64,000 nt of DNA from Miscanthus floridulus (Eukaryota > Streptophyta > Magnoliopsida > Poales > Poaceae): contig NC_089584.1 in NCBI RefSeq assembly GCF_019320115.1, positions 54,928,852 to 54,992,851 on the forward strand, given 5' to 3'. The translations under genes and the position numbers were made by a program. This document shows, piece by piece, positions 45,302 through 57,117 of this stretch. Within the stretch, counting starts at the first letter, position 1; every line of letters starts with the position of its first letter. The notes under the pieces are model-generated. The model made no database searches, was not told the origin of the DNA, and worked only from the letters and a program-made list of their open reading frames with translations.

Positions 45302-46971
45302 TGTTTACACCAAAATTTGGTAAGCTTATCCTAGAAAGAAAGAGATCGGCCCATGATGTCAAAAGCGAGAAAGTTTCCTAATTAAGGGATATTTATGAGC
45401 CGGCCAAGAAATATTATTTAATTAATTTGAGAGAGACATGACGTCCAGGTGCATATTAGGATGAAAGAAACAAGGACATATATCAAATAAGGAAGCTTCA
45501 TCAGTAAGGATTCTACATAAGGGAAATTAGAGTCCATGTATCTTGGTATTTCTTTTTATCTAGTTATGTTCGTTTTGGACTCTTATCAGCCCATGGTATA
45601 AATATAAACCCCCAGCTATTGTATCGAACACAACAATCAATCCAATATACAAGTCATTTACTTTTTCGGCTCTAGCCACCGCTTAGGAGTAGGAGTAGAG
45701 TAGATCTCGGTGAATTCTTCAGCAAGTACGGCTGCATCGATCCGATCGACCTCCACTGCTTGTTGTAAGTACCATCATGGCTTATACCTCTATTCGTATG
45801 GCTGCATCGATCTAGTCGACCTCCACTATGACTCTAGTATAAGTTAGTTATCGATTCTTGCCTAGTTTAAGTATAGCTACATCGATCTGGTTGACCCCCA
45901 CTGCATGAACTAGATCAAGGTCAAGTTATCGGCTCTACCTTAGAATGATAGTCTTTGATAGATTCATTAAGTTACCGATATTGCTTATTGCTTTCATTAT
46001 TCATCTAAATTACATCAATATCACTCTGCCTGATTGTGATTGATCTAGATCGGCCTTATATCCTGTTTAGCCCATCATTTGTTAATCTAAAATTGATCTA
46101 ATCTATACATTAAATGATGAGTTATGTTTTATCCGCTGTTTTACATCAATCTTGATCATGCATAGCGTGCGGTTATAGCATGTTGCATCTTGAGTAGATT
46201 TATTGGCTAGCGAAAACCATTCCATGGCCCATTATCATGGCTTGTGTGATTCTGCCTCACACCCCATTGTTAGCACCGTGAAGTGGGGATCGTTATTCGG
46301 TAGATCTATTCCTGATAAGGCATGACTTAACTATGTGCTATGCCTGAATCGACTGTTTTAGCCAATATCGAGTGCTTTCACGAGCAGTTTGCATCACAAG
46401 ACCGTTGAAGTAAAGATAGGTTGAAAGATGTGTTAGCCCCATGATCTTATTATTGTATTATGGCCTACATGATTCTGCCTCATGCCCCACTGATATTAGT
46501 AATGAGTTAGGGTCGTTGAGTCTATTGTTATTTCTATGGCCTGCATGATTCTGCCTCATGCCTAGGTCATAGCGATAGATGAGATCTAACATGTTTATTA
46601 GATTTATCTTTATTAAATGGTTAAATGGTGTTGAATTGTTTCTTTATATAAAAGGGGTTTGGTTGCTTGTAATCATTAGCTCAGCATAAACCAATCATTG
46701 TTTACATCTTATTGCCATTGATTAATATCTGCTCAAATAACGACATTTATCTTGAATGATAATCGATTCTTCTTATACAACCCAATGAGTTTTAACCGAT
46801 TTATTCTCATGAATATGTTGGAATCGACCAAATTGACTGGCATGTCTTAGGAGGGGTGCGCAGGATCGACCATCCCTATGCTGAAGCTAGGCGGATCTAC
46901 AGCTCCATCGAGCAGACCCTTTCGGCTTGCTGCGTGTGTCCTCGGCATGAGACGAAAATTCTATGTTCACA
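45302..46971 (+). repeat. 5' LTR of gypsy3
   Basis: It begins TGTTTACACCAAAATTTGG and ends near TCTATGTTCACA, about 1.67 kb, directly followed by a primer-site-like CGTTTCTGGCACGCTTGGTG and then gag. The phrase (T/A)CGGCTGCATCGATC...GACC(T/C)CCACT recurs three or four times between 45720 and 45905 as short tandem-like units. A TATA-like GGTATAAATATAAACC is near 45595. The end is uncertain by a few bases. Confidence 0.7.
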
Positions 46972-47009
46972 CACGTTTCTGGCACGCTTGGTGAGACCCC
47001 ACAATCATT

Positions 47010-49010
47010 ATGGCGGTTCACAACAACAATGACATCCTTATGCTGCATTATGAAGATCTACTTGATGGGGATAAGGGTATCATCAGCAAAGCTACAGAAG
47101 AGTTTCAGAACAAATGTTTGTTGTCCTACACCAAAACACGTGACAACACAATTGTTCAGAAATTTCCACTACCAAGAGTTCTGTTACACGGGCAGACATA
47201 TACAACTGAAGATGAAGACAGGTGTTTCTTTAAGGAAGTTGTAGACAAATCTATTCGTGATGCCATATCAAGCCATAACGAAGCTTTCATGGACATATTC
47301 CACAACACCATGAGAGAGGCGATTCATAGATTTCCAGTTGGTCAAGGCGGATCATCTTATTACAACATTCTAGATCTGTCGACCTAAGGGACTAATCAAG
47401 TCAGTACCAGCCATCAAGAAGTAGCACTAGCTGGTAATGGTGATGTCTAGACAGTTCAAGGTTCATTTGAACAGGCTTAAGGAACTACTACGAATCAGAT
47501 ACAGTACAATCCTGGACCATTAGTACAACATGTACAATAGCCGGCGGGGCAAAGTCAGAACCAGGTGATCAATTTTGGAACATCAGGCCACATACCGTCG
47601 TCGGCTCAAAAAATAGCACTATCAATTCAAAGGATCCATAGGGATATAGATCCTTATGTCTATAATCAGAGACTTCAAGCAGCAAGCCAGCAAAGGGCCT
47701 AGCAGATTGAGATTCCACAAGGGTATCACTATAGCACGGATTATAACACCCTTCGCATGATGCCAAACCTAGGATACTAAGGCATATGGGATTTCAATCC
47801 ATAGATGGGTCAGCAGGTGCAAAGAAATCCAAATCCGCAAGCTGATGAATTACTGCTGAGGGTGACCGAGATGATGAAGAATTAGTTCGGTCTGAAGCCA
47901 AAAGGGGTGACCTTTTCATACAAATGCCCATATCCAGAATGGTATGATTTGGTCGCTCTTCCAACAAATTATAGGCTCCCAGAATTCGCTAAGTTCACCG
48001 GCCAAGACAGTACAAGTACGATAGAACATATCAGTCGGTACCTTACACAATTGAGCGAAGCATCAGTTGAGGATGCCCATCGAGTTCGTTTCTTCTCTTT
48101 GTCCTTATTAGGGCCAGCCTTCACTTGGTTTTCATCATTGCTAGTCAATTCCATTGTCAATTGGGCTGACCTAGAGAAGAAGTTTCATACATATTTTTAC
48201 ACTAGGACTAGAGAAAAGAAGATTACTGATCTGACAACTATAAGACAGAAGACTAATGAATCGGGCACTGAATTTCTTTAGAGGTTCCGAGAAACCAGGA
48301 ACTTGTGCTTCTCCTTAAACTTGGCCAATGATCAACTAGCTGCTTTAGCTATTCAAGGAATGCTGCCGATGTGGAAAGAAAAGCTGTTGGGACAAGAATT
48401 TGACAACTTGGGTCAATTGGCTCAACGAGTAGCAGCGCTCAATAGCCAATTCCAGAGTATGCGTAGAGATACCCGGTTCTAGAAGAGTACCACAGTAGCT
48501 GAAGCTTATGATCCATACTCAGTCGATGATGGCTATGAAGATGAAGAAGAAGAGGTTGCTACAGCTGAATGGAATTGAGGCAAGAAGACAGTGATGGTAC
48601 CAAATCCTTGGGGAAGAGGAGTTGAGGAGAGCTATGACTTTGATGTCACCAAATCAGACAAGCTCTTCGATTTCTTACTTGAGAAAGTGCAGATCAAGTT
48701 GCCCGACAGTCATGTCATGTTGCCCCCTGATCAATTAAAGAATAAGAAGTTCTACAAATTCCATAATGCTACTTCTCATTCCACCAACGAATGTAGAATT
48801 TTCTGGCAGCATATACAAAGGGCTATTCAACAGGGGAGGCTCAAATTTGATATGCCTCAAAAAATGAAAGTTGATGATAATCCTTTCCCAGGAGATCAAA
48901 GCATGGTTGATGCTGGGCTATTCAAAGGAAAAACTAAGGTCCTAACATCAACCAAATCAAAAGAAGCTAGAACAGTCGATCCCAAAATGCAAATATCGGC
49001 TGATGAGTAG
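47010..49010 (+). pseudogene. Gag of gypsy3 (Tat-like), broken
   Basis: The N-terminal frame (47010-47387) reads from MAVHNNNDILMLHYEDLLDG to FPVGQGGSSYYN. A Gln-rich linker with several stops follows. The capsid core (47907-48281) has CPYPEWYDLVALPTNYRLPE and KFTGQDSTSTIEHISRYLTQ, then LLGPAFTWFSSLL. After a TAG at 48280, FRETRNLCFSLNLANDQLAA and a nucleocapsid-like part (KFHNATSHSTNECRIFWQHI) continue to 49010. This is the long gag typical of grass Tat-lineage elements. Stops at 47385, 48280, 48482 and 48576, among others, show that it is inactive. Confidence 0.8.
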
Positions 49011-49541
49011 ATAGAGATTAGGAGACGTCATGCTAAGCAAAAGAGCCGATAAGCAGGGAGAGACGTCAAAAGCAGAGACGACAAAGCCACACGTTACATC
49101 TCAGATTCTATTGAATAAGTGGCAGCGATAGAAAGAAAAGGATTATCAGCGTTGGTTAAAGGATCAAGCGTACCAGCATCAACTGAAAGAAGAGAGGTAT
49201 GAAAGGAAACAAGCCGAATTACATTGGAATTGTCCTTTTTCAGACATTTCTAGAATGAAGGTTTGAAGTTGCCTACTAGACATGACTATCTAGAATGTAG
49301 CAATCAATATCGGGAGTATAGGTAGTCTCAAACCAGTCGTCGGTCTATCCATGCTCAAGATGCATATCATCATAATAACATGGATCAACGCTTAAAAAAT
49401 AAAAGTGTTCATGATTGGCTTGGAAAAAGAGTTGTTGACCAGGACTGGGCTGATCATGAAGAGAAAGGCAACAAAAGAAAATATGTTTGGCAGGAGGGCC
49501 AATGGTGTCCAGGAGGTTTAACAAGAACCTAGAAGAGAAGG
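49011..49541 (+). other. Gag-protease linker of gypsy3, decayed
   Basis: Lys/Arg/Gln-rich translations with many stops on the plus strand fit the basic linker before the protease. No other feature is visible. Confidence 0.4.
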
Positions 49542-50329
49542 GTGCAACGCCTAAGGAATAAAGAGATGGAACAGGCTCAGGCATCCGGTAAACCTCAAGT
49601 ATGGCATACCAAGCAGATAGCCGATAGAAAGCAACCATTGGCTAATATCCAAATGGTTTTTCTGTTGCCATTAGAATTTAGAGCTCCAACAAATCAAGAA
49701 GTTTATTCGGATTTCGATGAATCGGAGTATGAGGAGATAGTTGCCAAGTTAATGGTTGTACAACAAGCAATATTTGACAAACTAGTCAAACATCAACACT
49801 TAAAAGCTTTATATATGAAAGGTCTTGTTGATGGGAAGCCGATGAACAAGATGTTGGTGGACGGAGGTGCTTCGGTCAATCTTATGCCTTACACTACTTT
49901 TTGTAAACTTGGCAAAGGACCAGAAGATCTGATGGAGACTGACATGATGCTTAAAGACTTCGGAGGTAAGACGTCTAAGACCCAGGGGCAATAAATGTTG
50001 AACTAACAATCGGAAGCAAGACTCTGCTCACAACATTCTTCGTCATCGATGGAAAAGGGTCATATAGTTTGCTCCTCAGTCACGATTGGATTCATGTGAA
50101 CTGCTATATACCATCGACCATGCATCAGTGTTTGATTCAATGGCATGGAGATGATGTCGAACTGGTTCGTGCTAATGAGTCCATGAGCATCGCAATAGCC
50201 GATCTAGTCTTTTGGGAACTAGGAGACTTCGAATGTTTTTCTAGCAAGTCATGGGAAGGAGGCTTCATTAAGATCAGCAATGAAAGCCAACAACCGATGC
50301 AAGCGATCGGCTCTGAGAGTTTGTTTTAG
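49542..50329 (+). pseudogene. Protease region of gypsy3
   Basis: The aspartic-protease active site is visible as KMLVDGGASVNLMPYTTFCK, with the family's usual DGGA, followed by LGKGPEDLMETDMMLKDFGG. After a one-base shift near 49990 the sequence goes on with VELTIGSKTLLTTFFVIDGK and SLLLSHDWIHVNCYIPSTMH, then WHGDDVELVRANES. The frame ends at 50329, where reverse transcriptase should begin. No reverse transcriptase follows. Confidence 0.8.
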
Positions 50330-51249
50330 TAGAAAAGTCATGGCTTTACATCGATCGTTGGATTAAAGGAAAAATAAACATTGAGTCTTGGAGATAGATT
50401 TAGGCCGACGTATATGAATGCTGAGTCAAAGTGCAAGCGCAATTCAGAGTTAATGGATTTCTGAAAGGAGTTCTATTTCGCTTAATAGGACGCTTGACCT
50501 GGGTTGGTTAATCATTTGACCTTTGATATGAAAAGTTCTATGGGGTGTTATCCTAACATTTGATCCACACTTGGTAGCCGATTCGTTCTTGGCTCTAATA
50601 GCCGGTACCAGGAGGGTATCGCCTCTAGTTCAAAAAATGAAAATCTTTAAAGATAATGAAAGCCGATACGATATGTATCGCCTATAGAGCAAAAACAAAA
50701 ATGAAGATAGTCATGATAACAACAAGGGCGTTTGCACTACCATGATGTACCTACAGCACGCTCAGCGGCCAACGCAGGAAGCCTCTTGGCCAGCCCTGAC
50801 CTTTGTTGCAGTTTGTGGATTTAGCAAGCGAATTTTTCACAGGGCTCTTTCTATGTTATCAACTTGATCTAATTGCGGGACTTCTAAAACTGACAATCGC
50901 CTTATTAAAAGTCAGAAGCAATAAATGAAAGATTGCTCGCAATCGGCTCAGGATTGGAAGATCAAGACATCAAGCCGATAGAGCCCTTTATGTAGTGTAT
51001 GCAAGTCAGATTTCCATGCATATATATACATGATGTATGTGGGCACAAAAAGGATGAGTTAGATCTTGGAAGTACGTGTGGTCATGCCATATCATATGTT
51101 TGATTGAGAATGCAGAGATCATAAGGCCGATGAAGTCTAGCTGATATGTACATACTGGGAGAAAGTTCGAGCAAAGGTATTCATTGGTTCAAAGCGGAGG
51201 TACACATATTCTTTATTTCATGCTTTTCCTATCACTTGTGAACAATCTA
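50330..51249 (+). other. Post-pol region of gypsy3 joined to protease
   Basis: The stretch is non-coding and contains repeated AGCCGAT / ATCGGCT words like those in the gypsy3 interior. Reverse transcriptase, RNase H and integrase are all missing, so an internal deletion of about 3 kb probably joined the protease region to this 3' part. No 3' LTR of gypsy3 follows. Confidence 0.5.
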
Positions 51250-52092
51250 TCACAGGGAAAACATGCTATCTAAGTAGTTGATGAATGAGATATGGTATGA
51301 TGAAAGAAACCTTGCTTCTTTTTGCAAAGTACTTGGGAAAATTTCTTACAAAAATTCAAAATCAATAGCTTGTCTCCTCAATGATGTTGAATTTCCTACC
51401 AGAGCCATATATTAGTCTCATTAAAAACCTTCCACATAAGCTGCTTGCTCTGTGTTGAGTTTTGTCAAGTTTTGTTGACCCTTGTTGAGAGATTTATCAT
51501 GTTCCCAAGATCAAGATCACGTACATGCCGCATATATGTATTGCTTCTATACTGGAAGTACGCAAAAACATGTTCTTCATCCACCTCAAAATGTTCTGCT
51601 CCTACACTGGGAGAAGACAAAAAAATGTTAGGTTTTATTAAAATAAATGCTCTAAGTTCTTGATAATATTTCTCTCAAAAAATTTGTTATAAAGAGAGAC
51701 ATGGGTTATGCAAAAAATATATAAAAGATGGATACAAAAGAAGTCCAAAATAAATAAAAAAGGGAAATAGAAAAATATGAGAAAAGATAGCCCACGTTCT
51801 CATAGAAATATTCCATAAGAGAGAAATGTATTTCAAAGAGCATAGTAGAATTAGGTTAGCCACCAAATATTCCACGCACATGCACATCTTGATCTAAGAG
51901 TATGGCATTTCTCTCCTTGGATCCAGGATTTGACCTTACAATATATGCAAGGTAAGTACGCTACATATTTTATCCCTACCTAAAACTCCACATAAGCTTT
52001 TTAGAAGTAGGATAAGAAGAGACAAAACAATGCTTTGATGAGGAACTATACACATTGAGCGATCTGAAAGAATCATTTGAGGAGCAAAGCTA
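51250..52092 (+). repeat. Copy of the G1 3' interior region
   Basis: Matches 8440-9330 in order. Shared phrases include GAGATTTATCATG near 51487, CTACACTGGGAGAAGACA near 51602, AGAATTAGGTTAGCCACCA at 51847-51866 and TGATCTAAGAGTATGGCATT near 51890. It stops at AAAGCTATG (52093), where a copia LTR fragment begins. Confidence 0.75.
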
Positions 52093-52496
52093 TGTGATTG
52101 GTTCACTCCTCTAGTGATTGATTTAATATTCACCTTGTGATTGGTTCACTCCTCTGCACGGCGGTATAATCACCCTACTCACTCATTTATATTCTTGCAA
52201 ACTAGTTGTGGCAAGCTTTTTATGTAATTAGAATTGAGAGCTTGCTTTGTTATTTTAAGTTCATCTAGTGGAGCTCTTTAGAGTAGCAAGATTGATAGCT
52301 CTTAGTGAGTAGTAACATTGCAAGTTGTGTGCCTAGTAATCATTGCAATTAGAATTGTTGGATAGGTGGCTTGCAACCCTTGTAGAGCTAGAGCAAGTTT
52401 GCATTTCACTATTTGTCATACTAATCAAATTGCTCTAGTTGGTTTGTAGATTTTTAAATAGGCTATTCACCCCTCTAGCCATATTAGGACCTTTCA
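52093..52496 (+). repeat. Truncated 5' LTR of copia3
   Basis: It ends CCATATTAGGACCTTTCA, two bases before a primer site. It corresponds to the 55185-55600 end of the copia2 LTR read in reverse (for example GATAGGTGGCTTGCA and CACGGCGGTATAA). Only about 400 of roughly 1900 bases remain. A 20-base direct repeat TGTGATTGGTTCACTCCTCT lies at 52093-52112 and 52136-52155. Confidence 0.8.
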
Positions 52497-52498
52497 AG

Positions 52499-52511
52499 TG
52501 GTATCGGAGCC
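52499..52511 (+). promoter_or_regulatory. Primer-binding site of copia3
   Basis: TGGTATCGGAGCC differs by one base from the initiator tRNA-Met complement and follows the LTR end after two bases. Confidence 0.85.
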
Positions 52512-52556
52512 ATGGTCACCATTGGATTGAAGGCTTAACAACCTCGGTGTCAAATT

Positions 52557-54062
52557 ATGGCTCAAGTTGTGTTCAACCATGTGGGGGGTAAACCACCGTT
52601 CTTTGATGACACATGCTATGATTATTGGAAGAGAAAGATAAGGATGTATCTTGGTTCAATCAATGATCGAGTATGGGAGGTGACCGAGAATGACTATGCT
52701 ATCATTGATCCCGATGACCCCACCAACCAAGACAAGACCAACAATCAATGCAATACAATGGCTCTCAACACCATATACAATGCCATTGATTCTGAGGTGT
52801 TTGAGCAAATCAAGGATTGTGAAAGAGCAAATGAGGTGTGGAGGAGATTGGAGGAAACATATGAGGGCACACCGACAGTGAAGAGTGTCAAGTTGTACAT
52901 CCTCAAGGATAAGTTGACAAGCTTCAAGATGAAGGATGATGAGAGCATTTCGAAGATGTTCTATCGATTGCAAGTCATTGTCAATGATTTAAAGGCATTG
53001 GGAGAGAAGATCAAGGATGATGATGTCTCTCATCAGTTCTTGATGTGCCTACCTCCAAGATTTGAGATGTTGAGATTGCTTATCATAAGAGGAGGATTGA
53101 AGGAGATTACCCCTAACCAAGTACTAGGTGATGTCATGACATAAGAGACATACCGTGAGAAAAGGGAAGGGGTTGACAAGGATGACAAGAAGGAAGAAGA
53201 AGACAAGAAGAAGAAGAGTGTAGCATTCAAGGCTAGCTCATCATCCAAGAACAAGGGCAAGTCCAAGAAAGTATCAAGTGATGATGAAGATCTTAATGAC
53301 ATTGATGATGAGGCCATGGCTCTATTTGTGCGTAAGATGGGCAAATTCATGAAGAAGAAGGGGTATGGTGCAAGAAAGAGAAGAGATCACACCAAAAGCA
53401 AAGAATATGTGAGAAGATGCTACAATTGCAAGAGCCCCGATCATGTTGTAGAGGATTGTCCCTACAATAGTGACAATGATGAGGACGAGAAGAAGAAGCT
53501 CAAGAAGAACAAGAAAGAAAAGGAGAAGGAGAAAAAGATGACCTTCCAAAAGAAGGGTGGAGGCTATATGGTCACTTGGGATAGTGATGGCTCTTTGGAT
53601 AGTGATGACTCTAGTGATGATGGCAAGAAATCTATCAAGAAAGCACTAGCAAGCATCGCCATCAACAAGCCCTCCATCTTTGACACTTCATCAACATGCC
53701 TCATGGCAAAGCCTACCAAGGTAAAATATAATGTGAGTGATGATGATGAATGTGAAAGTGATGCTTGTAGGAGTGATGATGATGAAGAAGAGTACTCCAA
53801 GGAGGAGCTCATGGACATGTGTGAGCAAGTGCACACTTGCTTTGAGATGAAGAGAAAGGAGAGCAAAGAATTAAACAAGAAATTTAAATTTCTTGAGCAA
53901 TCTCTTGATGAGCTCAATGCCACTCATGAGAGGCTAATGGAAGCCCATGAGAAGCTTGGCAAAGCTCACTGTAAGCTTGAAAAAGCTCACTCCTCTCTCA
54001 TTGAGCAAGTCAAGAAGGAGGAGGCCAAGAAGGAGCAAGTGATCGTGTCTTTTGAGCCAGTG
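52557..54062 (+). pseudogene. Gag of copia3, truncated
   Basis: The first frame (52557-53144) starts MAQVVFNHVGGKPPFFDDTC and contains the capsid core (VWRRLEETYEGTPTVKSVKL, MFYRLQVIVNDLKALGEKI, CLPPRFEMLRLL). A TAA at 53142-53144 interrupts it, although the same frame continues with a Lys-rich linker. From 53316 the nucleocapsid part has a zinc knuckle CYNCKSPDHVVEDC, an Asp/Ser-rich stretch, and a long coiled coil (ELNATHERLMEAHEKLGKAH). The last codons come from a joined LTR-like sequence that begins near 54055. Everything after gag is missing. It is a near relative of the copia2 gag. Confidence 0.85.
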
Positions 54063-54425
54063 TCAGCCTTTTGAGCCTCATGAACCCCATGTTATATTTG
54101 TTGAGTATGACATGTACTTATGCTTGCTTTATTTTACACATATTTGGAAAAATCCTAGATGGGTACCAGATTGCTAGAGTTTGGAGGAATTAGGCTTGTG
54201 ATCAACCAGTCAGTTGTCCTTGTGGATTTGGAGTCTTCGCCTGAAGATCGGAGTTGTCTTTCCACTATCTATACTCTAAGGTTATATTCTTTACACTAAT
54301 ACGTTATGTATTTAAGCATTGTCTATTGATATTACCCTTATTTGTAGCTATATGTGAGATTTGACTTCCTAGGCTCACATATGGTGTGTATCTGGTTTTC
54401 TTCTTAAAATCGGATGCTACAACAT
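54063..54425 (+). repeat. 3' fragment of an LTR related to A/B/C
   Basis: TTTTGAGCC, TGAACCCCATGTTA, TTTGTTGAGTATGA and ATGTACTTATGCTTG match LTR B near 40190-40260 in order. The end differs (CTTAAAATCGGATGCTACAACA in place of CTTAAAATTGGGTGTGACA), so it is a divergent member of the family. It is fused directly to the truncated copia3 gag. Confidence 0.6.
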
Positions 54426-54429
54426 CCAA

Positions 54430-55184
54430 GTCAAGCAAGAGGCCCAGTCCAACTCGAGTCTGTCTTGGCCTCTAGGACTAGCCTACTGTAAAATAGTCGC
54501 CTAGGACACATACGAACTCCATTTTAGATGTGCCACATATGAATGGAAAGATAATTTTGTAATCTAACCAATGACTTTGGTTTGACATCAAAATTCCACC
54601 ACAATCAATAGGAATCATCAAAACAAGTTGACGTCCAGAATCCATCAGGGTGTTGCGTCACTATCTTCTAGTTTGTTAAGTCATGTGTCATCTTAGAGCC
54701 TATTAGGGGGGCACGTCCATGGGGTATCATGCCCAAACACTTTATATTGGATTGTCACTGCCTAAGTTAGGGTTTGGATTTTACTTTAGATTAATCTGTA
54801 TTCAAACAATCATCATTATCGATTGTGAAACCCCAACTTTGACTGCTTTATAACACATATGCAATTGTCACTTCAACTGAGTTGCTTCTTTTGAGTTCTT
54901 TCCTATATTCTTCATTTTCTATGCAGGGATTAGCATTAGGGAGGTCAACTAGATTGTGACACTATTGATAACCAAAGGAGTTGTGGTGCAAAGGTTGCAC
55001 GGTTCCAGTCTTTTGATCTGAAGTTGGGTATGTATGTCGTGTTCCACCAAAACAATAGTGATCTCCACCTAATGGATGATCAAAAACCCTATTCCCATCA
55101 CAACGATGTGGATTCAACTAGAGATGGCATTGAGTTCTTTCCTGTGTTCTTCATCTTCTATGCAGAGATTAGCATCGGGGAGGT
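54430..55184 (-). repeat. Dispersed repeat X, copy 3, inverted
   Basis: Read on the minus strand it follows 16860-17330: GACGCAACACCCT, GATTCTGGA, ATTTTGATGT, GTCATTGGTTAG, and CAAACCCTAACTTAGGC against CAAACCATAACTTAGGC. The stretch GAGTTCTTTCCT...GGGAGGT occurs twice (54895-54950 and 55132-55184). The second copy is cut by the copia2 LTR at 55185. Confidence 0.55.
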
Positions 55185-57101
55185 TGAAAGGTCCTAATGG
55201 CTAGAGGGGGAGGGTGAATAGCCTATTAAAAATTTCTACAACAACACTTAACAAACCGGTTAGACAATTATGAGGCGAAGCGAGTGTTGCGCTAGCCTAC
55301 TAAAAATGCAAGCCACCTATCACAATTCTAGTATAGATAATATCTATCCACACAAAAGCAATGAAACTACCCTAAGTTAGTGTGCTCTCAAAAGCTAACT
55401 AAAGAGCCACACCAACCCAGCAATTAAGCTCTCACAACTAGGTACACTAAAGAGCTTCACAACAGTTTATGGTAAGGTAAAAAGAGTAAGCAAGATAGTT
55501 ATACCGCCGTGTAGATGAATGAGCCAATCAATCACAAGGATGTATAACAATGAAGACCAATCACCTCAGAATCAATGATGAACACAATGATTTTTTACCG
55601 AGGTTTACTTGCTTGCTGGCAAGCTAGTCCTCGTTGTGGCGATTCACTCACTTGGAGGTTCACGCGCTAATTGGCTTCACACGCCAAACCCTCAATAGGG
55701 TGCCGCACAACCAACACAAGATGAGGATCACACAAGCCACGAGCAATTCACTAGAGTACCTTTTGGCTCTCCACCGGGGAAAGGTCAAGAACCCCTCACA
55801 ATCACCACGATTAGAGCCGGAGACAATCACCACCCTTCGCTCGACGATCCTCGCTGCTCCAAGCCATCTAGGTGGCGGCAACCACCAAGAGTAACAAGCG
55901 AATCCCGCAGCAAAACATGAACACCAAGTGCCTCTAGATGCAATCACTCAAGCAATGCACTTGGATTCTCTCCCAATCTCACAAAGATGATGAATCAATG
56001 ATGGAGATGAGTGGGAGGGCTTTGGCTAAGCTCACAAGGTTGCTATGTCAATGCAAATGGCCAAGAGAGTGAGCTTGAGCTGGCCATAGGGCTTAAATAG
56101 AAGCACTCACAAAATAGAGCCATTGTACCCCTTCACTGGGCACAACACGGGGTGACCGAACGCTCCGGTCATATCGACCGGACGCTGGACCTTAGCGTCT
56201 AGTCACGTGATACATGCCATGTGTCCCCTCTCTTTGAATAATGTTCGCTCGATCTCAACGGTCAACAGTCAACTGGACGCTACGGCATAAGTGATCGGAC
56301 GCTGAGCCTCCAGCGTCCGGTCGTTTCTAGTAAGGTTCTAGAAACGAATTTCTTCGATCGGACACGTCTGATCATGCTCGACCAGACACACCCAGCGTTT
56401 GGTCACTCGACGACTCCTCTGTGCATGACCATGTCAGTGTGACCGGATGTAGCCAGCCTACGTTCGGTCATTTTAGTGCCAGCATCTGGTTGATGACCGA
56501 CGCTGCGCTTCTTTAGCTGCTACTGACCGGACACGCCGGTCCTATAGAGACCAACGTCCGGTCACTTACAGTGACCTCCGTCTTTTCTGTCTAGGGCGCC
56601 GGTGGCACTCTATGGGCAGACACTCCACCGATGAAGTTCCTAACCCTTGCTCAAATGTGCCAACCACCAAGTGTATCACCTTGTGCACATGTGTTAGCAT
56701 ATTTTCACAACACATTTTCAAGGGTGTTAGCACTCCACTAGATCCTAAATGCACATGCAATGAGTTAGAGCATCTAGTGGTACTTTGATAACTGCATTCC
56801 GATACGAGTTTCACCCCTCTTAATAGTATAGCTATAAACCTAAATGTGATCACACTCACTAAGTGTCTCGATCACCAAAACAGAATGGCTCCTACCATTT
56901 ATACCTTTGCCTTGAGCTTTTTTTTTCTCTTTCTTCTTTTCAAGTCCAAGCACTTGATCATCACCATGGCATCACCATCATCATGTCATGATCTTCATTT
57001 GCTTCACCACTTGGAATGTGCTACCTATGTCATGATCACTTGATAAACTAGGTTAGCACTTAGGGTTTCATCAATTCACCAAAACCAAACTAGAGCTTTC
57101 A
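55185..57101 (-). repeat. 3' LTR of copia2
   Basis: On the plus strand it runs from TGAAAGGTCCTAATGG to CTAGAGCTTTCA, 1917 bp, TG...CA. The stretch 56150-56570 contains many GACCGGACGC / GCGTCCGGTC variants, as in the copia1 LTRs. Open frames inside it are not genes. Confidence 0.92.
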
Positions 57102-57117
57102 ATCTCCCCCTTTTTGG
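57102..57117 (-). promoter_or_regulatory. Polypurine tract of copia2
   Basis: The minus strand reads CCAAAAAGGGGGAGATT beside the LTR start TGAAAGC, essentially the same as in copia1. Confidence 0.88.

Noticed and set aside
52499..52511. tRNA-like match TGGTATCGGAGCC
   Set aside because: It is only a primer-binding site; there is no surrounding tRNA cloverleaf. The same holds at 6589-6601 and 63513-63523.
56150..56570. GCGTCCGGTC repeats considered as a CRISPR-like array
   Set aside because: Spacing is irregular, units are degenerate and in both directions, and they lie in an LTR of a plant element.
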